NCBI GenBank assembly: GCA_003166055.1
Contig: PMWR01000220.1
Location: forward strand, 2,490-8,668
Direction of reading: 5' to 3'
DNA: 6,179 nt
Source of the DNA: Acidobacteriaceae bacterium
GTDB taxonomy: Bacteria > Acidobacteriota > Terriglobia > Terriglobales > Acidobacteriaceae
Shown here: positions 1 to 5,108 of the stretch, piece after piece
Layout of the letters: every line of letters starts with the position of its first letter
Position numbering within the stretch: position 1 is the stretch's first letter
Position numbers and translations under genes: made by a program
Notes under the pieces: generated by a model
What the model was told of the DNA's origin: nothing
Database searches by the model: none
Seen by the model: the letters and a program-made list of their open reading frames with translations, nothing else

Positions 1-575
1 GCGCCCACGCTGACGTCCAGCGCTGAAACCGGCTCATCGAGGATCAGCAGCTTTGGCCTCAGCGCCAGCGCGCGGGCGATGTTGATGCGCTGCCGCTGTC
101 CGCCGGAGAACTGGTGCGGATGCCGGAAGAGCGCCGATTCATCGAGACCGACTTCGGCCAGCAGTTCAACGGCCTTGCGGCGCAGGCTGGCGCGATCCGT
201 CTTGAGCCCCGTTTCATTGCGGTGGATCAGGAGCGGCTCGGTGACGATGTCGAGCACCTTCATGCGCGGGTTCAGAGCGGCGTAGGGGTCCTGAAAGACC
301 GGCTGCATCTGGCGGCGCAGGTGGTGCAATTCGGAGCGTGAGGCGCGGGCCACATCGATGCCGTTGACGCGCACCGAGCCTCGGCTGGGCGCAACCAGCC
401 CGAGGATCATTCGCGCCAGCGTGGTTTTGCCGGAGCCGGATTCGCCGACCAGGCCAAGTGTCTCGCCGGTCTCGATGGCCAGCGATACATCCTCGACCAC
501 GTGCTGCAACTCGGTGCGCAGCCCGGCGCGACGGGGATAGGTTTTCCAGACTGCATCGACTTCAACCAGCGCCAT
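1..575 (-). CDS. Peptide-type ABC transporter ATP-binding protein (DppF/OppF-like), 3' end outside window
   Basis: Cytoplasmic ATPase subunit that would power import of di- or oligopeptides (or a related solute) by a membrane ABC permease. The frame is open for 191 codons from the ATG at 575 to the window edge. It contains the full set of ABC motifs in order: Walker A GESGSGKTT (residues 44-52), Q-loop FQDPYAALNPR (94-104), signature FSGGQRQR (156-163), Walker B LLILDE (176-181) and D-loop SALD (184-187). The Q-loop wording and the long segment before the signature match the DppF/OppF branch rather than export ATPases. Roughly 70-140 C-terminal residues are missing, including the H-loop and any oligopeptide-family C-terminal extension. 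The ATG has no good Shine-Dalgarno; AGGTGG lies about 16 nt upstream, so the start is probable, not certain. It follows the fucosidase on the same strand with a palindrome between them, so co-transcription is doubtful. The substrate cannot be read from the ATPase. Confidence 0.93.
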   Translation of the reverse strand, partial: MALVEVDAVWKTYPRRAGLRTELQHVVEDVSLAIETGETLGLVGESGSGKTTLARMILGLVAPSRGSVRVNGIDVARASRSELHHLRRQMQPVFQDPYAALNPRMKVLDIVTEPLLIHRNETGLKTDRASLRRKAVELLAEVGLDESALFRHPHQFSGGQRQRINIARALALRPKLLILDEPVSALDVSVG

Positions 576-655
576 GATCTTAGGGTACACGCCACCTGCG
601 GGCACCTGCGGTGCGGCAGACGCTCGCGGGAGGCTCGCACTGGCTTGGTTGCTTG

Positions 656-688
656 CCATCCTTGCGCTGGAAAAAAGCGCAAGGATGG
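656..688. repeat. Perfect 13-bp palindrome, intergenic hairpin element
   Basis: The arms CCATCCTTGCGCT (656-668) and AGCGCAAGGATGG (676-688) pair without mismatch around a 7-nt purine loop, GGAAAAA. It sits 35 nt after the fucosidase stop and 80 nt before the ABC ATPase start, both on the minus strand. Read on the minus strand there is no U-run after the stem, so it is a poor intrinsic terminator. It is more likely an mRNA 3'-end stabilising structure or a copy of a dispersed REP-like palindrome. From memory, GCAAGGATGGGGCACCC-type palindromes recur between genes in Acidobacteriota; this cannot be confirmed from one window. Confidence 0.75.
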
Positions 689-723
689 GGCACCCAGTTC
701 ATTCCGCATTCGGACAGCACGGG

Positions 724-2379
724 TTACTTTGCCGGCGTCAGCTTCAGCGCGTACGCGTATTGGCACGTCGCGCCGGTGGGAAGCGTTACTTCGAGCGCAT
801 CGGCGCCTTGCGTCCAGGTCACCTTTTGCGTTGAGCCGAGTAACTCGATTGAGGCGATGGGCAGGGAAGCTCCTTCATGCGCCCAGCCCAGCGAGTGAAT
901 GGTGGCCTTGCCATCAGCGGGGCAGGCCATGCCTATCGCATAAACCACGGCCTCCTTGGCGGTGAATCGGAAGTCTTCAGGCGTATAGGGCTTGGTGTCG
1001 GTGTCGTGAAAGGCGCCTGCTTTGACTTGCGTGGGGCCTTCGCCGAAGGTCTTCCAGGGCGTGGTTCCGTAGATGGCGTCGCCATTGACCTTGAGCCATT
1101 TGCCAATGTCGATCAGCGTGGTCCGCACCTGTTCGGGGATCGTACCGTCGGAGCGCGGGCCGAAGTTCAACAGCAGATTGCCGTTTTTGCTCACGATGTC
1201 GACGAGTTGGCGGACAAGGAACTCGGGCGACTTGAAGGTGTCGTGCTCGATGTAGCCCCAGCTTGCATCGCTGATGGAAGTGTCGGTCTGCCAGTGGTCG
1301 GCGACGATGTGATCCTGCTGGCCGCGTTCAAAGTCGCGCACGCCGGCTTTCCAGGCGAGCGAGTAATCTTTGAAGTCGATGACGCCGGTGTAGCCGTGGG
1401 CCACGGCGAAGTTGTAATAGAAGGCGGCGAACCGGGTGACGTTGGGGCGGTAGTTTGGCTGCCCGATCCACCAGTCGAAATAGACGACCTCGGGCTTGTA
1501 CTTCTCGACGAGTTCGGTGTCGCGGGCGAGCCAGTCGCGGGCAAACTCGGGACTCACGTAGGTCCAGTCGTCTTCCAGGCCCGATCCGCTACCGCCGGGA
1601 GAAGAGATCCACTGATGCGCCGGCCCGTAGAGCGAAGCGTACTTGGGGTCGTTCACGTCGGAGCGGAGGTTGCGCCCGCCGTCATAGAAGAAGTTATGCT
1701 CGGCGCGATGCGAGCTCAGTCCGAAGTGCAGTCCCTGGGCACGAATGGCCGTGGCCAGTTCGCCCAGCGTGTCGCGCCTGGGGCCCATCTTGACCACGGT
1801 CCAATCGGAGAGGCCGGAGTCATACATCGAGAAGCCGTCATGATGCTCGGCCACCGGGACCACATACTGCGCGCCGGAATCCTTGAAGAGCTTTGCCCAG
1901 GCGGCGGCGTCAAAGTGCTCGGCGCGGAAGAGCGGGATCAGATCCTTGTAGCCTTTGGCATCTTTTTCGGCCGGATCCTTTGACGCGTAGTGCTCCTGGA
2001 AATTCTTGTAGGCGCCCTCATTTGGACGGTACATGTTGCGCGGATACCACTCGTTCTCCGCAGCAGGCACCGAGTAAACGCCCCAGTGAATGAAGATGCC
2101 GAACTTGGCGTCCTTGTACCACTGCGGCTGCTGGTATTTGGCGAGCGTGGCCCAGTCGGCGCGATAGGGGCCGTCGTTCTCCTGCTTCAGTTCCTCGGCC
2201 AGGAGGCGGTTGCGCTCGGCGTCGTATTTTGACACCGACTGCTGCCACTCGCGATCGATCTCGGCGGCCGATTTAACGCCTTGCGTAGGCGCGAGGGGGT
2301 CAACGGCAGGGGATTGCGCACAAAGCAACGGCACGGATAAAAGCAGGGCGCAGAGCACGAATTGGAGCGGATTTCTCAT
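724..2379 (-). CDS. Secreted alpha-L-fucosidase, glycoside hydrolase family 29
   Basis: Predicted exo-acting retaining glycosidase that removes alpha-L-fucose from glycans outside the cytoplasm; 551 residues. A signal peptide is visible: MRNP, a hydrophobic core at residues 6-19, then CAQ before SPAVDP. C20 is preceded by Leu rather than Gly/Ala/Ser, so it is not a good lipobox. The GH29 catalytic barrel runs from about residue 80 to 440, with WYKDAKFGIFIHWGVYS (87-103), AEHHDGFSMYDS (177-188), KYKPEVVYFDWW (293-304, probable nucleophile D302), SWGY (373-376) and SKNGNLLLNFGPRSDGTIP (397-415). It ends with a beta-sandwich-like region. I chose the ATG at 2379 rather than the one at 2478: the longer version puts 33 residues before the signal peptide and starts inside the divergent gene's promoter. 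No clear Shine-Dalgarno precedes 2379. In the usual W-E motif before SWGY, this protein has W363-Q364. The sugar specificity is inferred from the family only. Confidence 0.93.
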   Translation of the reverse strand: MRNPLQFVLCALLLSVPLLCAQSPAVDPLAPTQGVKSAAEIDREWQQSVSKYDAERNRLLAEELKQENDGPYRADWATLAKYQQPQWYKDAKFGIFIHWGVYSVPAAENEWYPRNMYRPNEGAYKNFQEHYASKDPAEKDAKGYKDLIPLFRAEHFDAAAWAKLFKDSGAQYVVPVAEHHDGFSMYDSGLSDWTVVKMGPRRDTLGELATAIRAQGLHFGLSSHRAEHNFFYDGGRNLRSDVNDPKYASLYGPAHQWISSPGGSGSGLEDDWTYVSPEFARDWLARDTELVEKYKPEVVYFDWWIGQPNYRPNVTRFAAFYYNFAVAHGYTGVIDFKDYSLAWKAGVRDFERGQQDHIVADHWQTDTSISDASWGYIEHDTFKSPEFLVRQLVDIVSKNGNLLLNFGPRSDGTIPEQVRTTLIDIGKWLKVNGDAIYGTTPWKTFGEGPTQVKAGAFHDTDTKPYTPEDFRFTAKEAVVYAIGMACPADGKATIHSLGWAHEGASLPIASIELLGSTQKVTWTQGADALEVTLPTGATCQYAYALKLTPAK

Positions 2380-2387
2380 AGGGGCAA

Positions 2388-2427
2388 ATCGTAAACCGAT
2401 GCAGCGGCGGAATGCAAACGTTTTCCC
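2388..2427 (-). promoter_or_regulatory. LacI/PurR-like operator with weak overlapping promoter for the fucosidase gene
   Basis: Positions 2412-2427 hold GCAAACGTTTTC with A at 2412. This matches the known E. coli PurR box pattern A-N-GCAAACGTTTTC-N-T except for the last base. The central AAACGTTT (2416-2423) is typical of LacI-family operators in general. On the minus strand a poor -35 (TTGCAT, 2417-2412), an 18-nt spacer and a poor -10 (TACGAT, 2393-2388) would start transcription almost at the fucosidase ATG, with the operator covering the -35. A sugar-responsive LacI-family repressor is a reasonable guess for a glycosidase gene. No regulator gene is in the window, and a chance match is possible. 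Confidence 0.35.
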
Positions 2428-2471
2428 GGTCGAGACGGACAGGGGCTCGAATGAGCGGAAGAAAATAATTC

Positions 2472-2499
2472 TTGACATATTCCTATATGAGAATATATT
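2472..2499 (+). promoter_or_regulatory. Sigma70-type promoter of the arsR-like operon
   Basis: A perfect TTGACA (2472-2477) is separated by 16 nt from TATATT (2494-2499, five of six consensus bases), in an AT-rich island within GC-rich surroundings. A start of transcription 6-8 nt downstream would fall at about 2505-2507, immediately before the ATG at 2508. The message would then be leaderless or nearly so, which fits the absence of a Shine-Dalgarno there. Longer reading-frame starts at 2472 (TTG) or 2487 (ATG) lie inside this promoter and are unlikely. Confidence 0.7.
2475..2498. promoter_or_regulatory. Probable ArsR-family operator (AT-rich palindrome between -35 and -10)
   Basis: ATATTC (2477-2482) and GAATAT (2491-2496) form an inverted repeat centred between 2486 and 2487. 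The inner TATA (2485-2488) and outer pair 2475/2498 also match the symmetry, with a few mismatches in between. The site fills the promoter spacer and overlaps the -10, where a bound dimer would block RNA polymerase. ArsR-family proteins commonly bind AT-rich imperfect palindromes of this size and repress their own operon. That the adjacent repressor binds here is inference. Confidence 0.55.
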
Positions 2500-2507
2500 T
2501 TATTTTC

Positions 2508-2864
2508 ATGGCTCGAGCGGCGACTACTTCCGACGCGTTCAATGCTGTGGCGGAGCCTCGGCGCAGGCAGATTCTCAGTTATCTTGCGGACCGCGAGCGT
2601 CCGGTGGGGGATATCGTGGCCGCGCTGAGTCTCGACCAGCCTTCGGTTTCAAAGCATCTCGGCGTCTTGCGGGATGTGGGGCTGGTTCGTGTGCGGCGGA
2701 ATGGGCGCCACAGGTTCTATCGAACCAACGCCGATGCAATCAAGCCGTTGCACGAGTGGGCCGGCACATTCGAGAGATTCTGGCAGCACCAGTTGATCCG
2801 CGTGAAGGAACTCGCCGAGGAAAAGATGCGCGACTTGAAACCGATTCCGAATTCCGAAAAATAA
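2508..2864 (+). CDS. ArsR-family winged-helix transcriptional repressor
   Basis: DNA-binding repressor of 118 residues, the usual size for the family. It opens with the ArsR signature DAFNAVAEPRRRQILSYL (residues 9-26), followed by the helix-turn-helix with recognition helix DQPSVSKHLGVLRDVGLV (43-60) and the beta-wing RVRRNGRHRFYRT (61-73). The C-terminal dimerisation helix has the LHEWAGTFERFW pattern (81-92) often seen in ArsR proteins paired with SRPBCC genes. There are no cysteines at all, so the classical thiol metal sites of ArsR, SmtB and CadC are absent. The inducing signal is therefore unknown and may be organic or act through His/Asp residues. It is first in a same-strand cluster, 25 nt before the SRPBCC gene, and probably represses its own promoter. 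The ATG at 2508 is chosen because earlier starts lie inside the promoter. Confidence 0.92.
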   Translation: MARAATTSDAFNAVAEPRRRQILSYLADRERPVGDIVAALSLDQPSVSKHLGVLRDVGLVRVRRNGRHRFYRTNADAIKPLHEWAGTFERFWQHQLIRVKELAEEKMRDLKPIPNSEK

Positions 2865-2889
2865 TCCGAGATTGAATTGAGGAGGAAGC

Positions 2890-3339
2890 ATGATTCCGAC
2901 AACGCTGACCGCTGAAAACATGACATTGGAAATTAAGCAGGAAATACATGTCCAGGCGTCGCTCGAAGTTACCTTCGCCGCGCTGCTTGAACAGGTGGGG
3001 CAGAGTATGGGCACTCCTGAGGGAACGAGTCTCTCAATGAAGCTGGAAGCGTGGCCGGGCGGCCGGTGGTATCGGGACCTTGGCGACAACAACGGCCATC
3101 TCTGGGGCCATGTGCAGGCCATCAAGCGGCCCACGCTGCTGGAGATATGCGGCCCGCTGTTCGCGTCGTATCCCTTCGTCTCCAATGTGCAATACAGGCT
3201 GACCGAAGCGGATGGAGGAACATTGATCACGTTTCGTCACACCGCACTGGGGTTCATCCAGGACGACGACAAAGCCGGCGCGACGAAGGGGTGGGCGGCG
3301 ATTCTCGAACGTACACGTACACACGCAGAGGCCTCGTAA
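2890..3339 (+). CDS. SRPBCC / AHSA1-like domain protein
   Basis: Soluble 149-residue protein of the START-like (SRPBCC) superfamily, whose helix-grip fold encloses a hydrophobic ligand cavity. Visible features are the first strand and helix IKQEIHVQASLEVTFAALLE (15-34), the PGGRWYRDLG turn (56-65), the WGHVQAIKRPTLLEI segment (72-86) and the late strands GGTLITFRHTALGFI (109-123). These match the AHSA1-like proteins frequently encoded right after an ArsR regulator. Biochemical activity is unknown for this group; binding of a small hydrophobic molecule is an inference from the fold. The start is well supported by GAGGAGG at 2879-2885, four nt before the ATG; an internal ATG at 2920 lacks comparable support. 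It lies between the repressor and the microprotein with no promoter apparent in the gaps, so it should be part of the same operon. Confidence 0.88.
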   Translation: MIPTTLTAENMTLEIKQEIHVQASLEVTFAALLEQVGQSMGTPEGTSLSMKLEAWPGGRWYRDLGDNNGHLWGHVQAIKRPTLLEICGPLFASYPFVSNVQYRLTEADGGTLITFRHTALGFIQDDDKAGATKGWAAILERTRTHAEAS

Positions 3340-3382
3340 CACCGTCTGCGCCGAAAGCGACCGACTTTTAGTGGAGGTTTTT

Positions 3383-3556
3383 ATGTGTCCAATATGTCTC
3401 GCAGCCGCGGCGCTGCTCGCCGTCAAAGCAACTTCGGCGGCCACTCTTGCGGCGCTTGCGATCAACAGAGTCCGCGCGAAAAATCTCGCGCACGAATTCC
3501 CCATGCAACCCGAAAACAAGGAGGATCAAAATGGCCAGCACGATGACTGCAATTAA
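3383..3556 (+). CDS. 57-aa CPIC-motif hydrophobic microprotein, overlapping the DUF899 gene
   Basis: Function unknown. The protein starts MCPICLAAAALLAVKATSAA, giving a CxxC pair (C2, C5) at the very N-terminus. A mostly hydrophobic stretch follows to about residue 28, interrupted by K15, then a basic patch NRVRAK (28-33) and a charged tail ending DDCN. This looks like a short membrane-associated segment with its basic side in the cytoplasm. GGAGG at 3373-3377, five nt before the ATG, strongly supports translation; the GTG at 3371 is part of that ribosome-binding site. The last 26 nt overlap the DUF899 start in another frame, and the DUF899 ribosome-binding site lies within its coding sequence, so the two are probably translationally coupled. 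I recall similar MCPxC microproteins beside DUF899 and ArsR genes in other bacteria, but cannot verify that here. Confidence 0.78.
   Translation: MCPICLAAAALLAVKATSAATLAALAINRVRAKNLAHEFPMQPENKEDQNGQHDDCN
3518..3524 (+). promoter_or_regulatory. Shine-Dalgarno of the DUF899 gene, inside the microprotein frame
   Basis: AAGGAGG stands six nt before the ATG at 3531 and decides that start over an upstream in-frame ATG at 3447. It lies within the last codons of the 57-aa gene, so ribosomes translating the microprotein pass over it. That arrangement usually couples or balances expression of two proteins. Confidence 0.8.
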
Positions 3557-4355
3557 GAACCCGAAGGTTGTTTCGCACGAAGAATGGCTTGCGGCGCGCA
3601 AGGATTTTCTGGCGAAGGAAAAGGAGTTTACCCATCGGCGCGACGAACTGAGCAAGCAGCGCCGCCAGCTTCCCTGGGAGAAGGTCGAGAAGCCGTATGT
3701 CTTCGATGGGCCGAACGGCAAGGAGACGCTCGGCGATCTTTTCGGCAAGCGCAGCCAGCTTATGATTTACCACTTCATGTTTGGACCTGGCTGGCGCGAG
3801 GGCTGTCCGAGCTGCTCATACCTCGCCGACCACTTCGACGGCACGACCATTCACCTGGCCAATCGCGACGTGACGCTGGCGGTGGTTTCGCGCGCGCCCA
3901 TCGCGGAGATTGAAGCGTTCAAGAAACGCATGGGCTGGAAATTCAAGTGGGTCTCGTCGTTCGGCAGCGACTTCAATTACGACTACCACGTGTCTTTCAG
4001 TCCGGAAGAACGGGCCCAGGGCAAGGTGGAATACAACTACCGGCAGACCGAGTTTCCCAGCGAGGAAGCCCCTGGGCTCAGCGTCTTTGCGAAAGACGCG
4101 CATGGGGAGTTATTCCACACTTACTCGAGTTATGAGCGCGGGCTCGACATTTTCGTCGGCACTTATAACTTCCTCGACCATGCGCCGAAGGGGCGCGACG
4201 AGGAGGGCCTGAAACACTCCATGGCATGGGTGCGCCATCACGATAAGTACGCCGAAGGGTATGTGGTGGATGCGACGCAGGGCTATGTGCAGCCGGAGGT
4301 TGTGCAGATCAAGGCCGCGGGCTCCTCGTGCTGCACAGAAGAGCGTCGGGGGTAA
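3531..4355 (+). CDS. DUF899-family thioredoxin-like protein with CPSC motif
   Basis: A 274-residue cytoplasmic protein (no signal peptide) that I recognise as DUF899, a family with a thioredoxin-like fold and no settled function. The N-terminal helix SHEEWLAARKDFLAKEKEFT (15-34) precedes a charged second helix with ELSKQRRQLPW (39-49). The core follows with LGDLFGKRSQLMIYHFMFGP (67-86) and GCPSCSYLADHFDG (91-104). C92 and C95 occupy the position of a thioredoxin CxxC. Later blocks include FKWVSSFGSDFNYDY (138-152), PGLSVFAKD (181-189) and FHTYSSYERGLD (195-206), all typical of the family. The C-terminus carries a vicinal Cys pair, C267-C268, in GSSCCTE. A disulfide or thiol role is inferred from these cysteines. 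It is the last gene of the ArsR unit, overlaps the microprotein gene and is followed by a hairpin eight bases after the stop. Confidence 0.9.
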   Translation: MASTMTAIKNPKVVSHEEWLAARKDFLAKEKEFTHRRDELSKQRRQLPWEKVEKPYVFDGPNGKETLGDLFGKRSQLMIYHFMFGPGWREGCPSCSYLADHFDGTTIHLANRDVTLAVVSRAPIAEIEAFKKRMGWKFKWVSSFGSDFNYDYHVSFSPEERAQGKVEYNYRQTEFPSEEAPGLSVFAKDAHGELFHTYSSYERGLDIFVGTYNFLDHAPKGRDEEGLKHSMAWVRHHDKYAEGYVVDATQGYVQPEVVQIKAAGSSCCTEERRG

Positions 4356-4362
4356 TTGACTT

Positions 4363-4392
4363 GGGGATGCGGGACGTCTGTCCCGCATCCCC
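4363..4392 (+). terminator. Perfect 13-bp hairpin at the end of the ArsR operon
   Basis: GGGGATGCGGGAC (4363-4375) pairs perfectly with GTCCCGCATCCCC (4380-4392) around the four-base loop GTCT, starting eight bases after the DUF899 stop. The stem is very stable, and GCTTTG follows on the plus strand, which is only a weak U-tract. It may end transcription, protect the mRNA 3' end, or be a member of a dispersed palindromic repeat family. On the minus strand it also lies beyond the 4527-4928 gene but lacks a T-run there. Confidence 0.6.
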
Positions 4393-4526
4393 GCTTTGAC
4401 GTTGTCTCACTCGTTTGCGTCTTCGACCATACGTTGTGTGTGGGCCATGGCGTCGAGGCGGTGCGATCACTGTTGGGTTCGATAGGCTGGCGAGTGAGCC
4501 GGGAACTGGCAGATCGGCGATCCGCG
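4393..4526. other. Intergenic stretch between convergent genes, nothing recognised
   Basis: These 134 bases separate the operon-end hairpin from the stop of the minus-strand exported protein gene. I see no supported gene, no good terminator for the minus-strand gene and no tRNA-like structure. An 8-bp inverted repeat, CTCACTCG (4406-4413) and CGAGTGAG (4491-4498), is present but its arms are 77 nt apart. Confidence 0.5.
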
Positions 4527-4928
4527 TCAGATGAGAGGTTTGAAACTGTTGTCGAATTTATGGACCGCGACCGCCGCGACGATGCCAACGACCGCACCCG
4601 CAATGACGACCGCAATCACGATCTTGGTTCCGGTCCCGATCTTGTCGTTGTGCACGCCGATCACCTGCGCGTACTGGATCTCCCGCGGCTGGGCGGCGCC
4701 TTTTGACTTCACCGCAAAGCTCTGATCTCCGAGGCTGACGATCAGCCCTTTGGCTTCGGTGTTATCGGCCATTGTGACGCGCACTCCATGTCCAACGCCG
4801 CGCGACTGCAACTTTGCTTTGACCGAGGCCGGATCTACAGGATTTTTGGCCGCGAAGGCAAGGTTGTTGCTGAACATGGCGGGAATCAAGAGTATCGCTG
4901 TGAGCCGAACAAATCGGGACAGTGTCAT
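4527..4928 (-). CDS. Exported small protein with SH3/Sm-like domain and C-terminal transmembrane helix
   Basis: A 133-residue protein of unknown function. The N-terminus is a clear signal peptide: MTLSRFVRL, a hydrophobic core, then NNLAFA before AKNP, with an AxA-type cleavage site near residue 26. Residues 42-92 look like a small beta-barrel: VRVTMADNTEAKGLIVSLG, SFAVKSK and REIQYAQVIGV follow the strand-turn pattern of Sm/SH3-like domains in which a short regulatory loop is tuned by D/N-G-type turns. A glycine/alanine/valine helix, TKIVIAVVIAGAVVGIVAAV (101-120), then spans a membrane, followed by a short tail. GAGGTGA at 4942-4936, seven nt upstream, supports the start. Proteins of this build are, from memory, frequent in Acidobacteriota. 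It is transcribed away from gyrB's terminator on the same strand and probably has its own promoter in 4943-5108, though I could not pin one down. Confidence 0.82.
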   Translation of the reverse strand: MTLSRFVRLTAILLIPAMFSNNLAFAAKNPVDPASVKAKLQSRGVGHGVRVTMADNTEAKGLIVSLGDQSFAVKSKGAAQPREIQYAQVIGVHNDKIGTGTKIVIAVVIAGAVVGIVAAVAVHKFDNSFKPLI

Positions 4929-5108
4929 AGTCTTTTCACCTCAAGGGAATCGACATGAAAGCGGACGCAAACTGAGATCGGGATTGCGAACTGCGATGGG
5001 AATCTGTACGACGGGCATCTACGATATGGGACTGGCTTAAAGGAGACGGACTGCTGTACAGTGCGCGCGACGCATCGGACTTGTCAAGATAATTGCGCGG
5101 CGCAAAAG

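Noticed and set aside
501..965. Plus-strand frames running through the 656-688 palindrome
   Set aside because: They are composed of antisense ABC ATPase and fucosidase sequence joined through the palindrome; not plausible proteins.
877..1983. Long plus-strand open frame (368 codons) opposite the fucosidase
   Set aside because: It lies wholly antisense to a GH29 gene with clear motifs, has no recognisable domain, and is the kind of shadow frame expected in GC-rich coding DNA.
2316..2321. Cys20 of the fucosidase as a lipoprotein attachment site
   Set aside because: The preceding residues LL do not fit a lipobox, which needs Gly, Ala or Ser directly before the Cys; signal peptidase I cleavage is more likely.
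2380..2478. Fucosidase start at 2478, adding 33 residues
   Set aside because: It would bury the signal peptide and begin inside the -35/operator of the divergent gene.
2472..2507. ArsR start at TTG 2472 or ATG 2487
   Set aside because: Both lie within the promoter itself; the added residues do not resemble the family N-terminus.
2649..3230. Minus-strand frame of 193 codons across the ArsR and SRPBCC genes
   Set aside because: It spans two well-supported genes on the opposite strand and shows no family signature or ribosome-binding site that I can see.
3447..3530. DUF899 start at 3447
   Set aside because: The ATG at 3531 has an AAGGAGG site six nt upstream and the extra residues lie in the overlap with the microprotein gene.
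4406..4498. 8-bp inverted repeat CTCACTCG / CGAGTGAG
   Set aside because: Arms are 77 nt apart with no supporting structure; chance is a sufficient explanation.
5054..5061. Palindrome CTGTACAG, considered as a LexA-type site
   Set aside because: It is too short and lacks the extended SOS-box spacing; a TTGACA on the minus strand at 5087-5082 also has no -10 at a proper distance.
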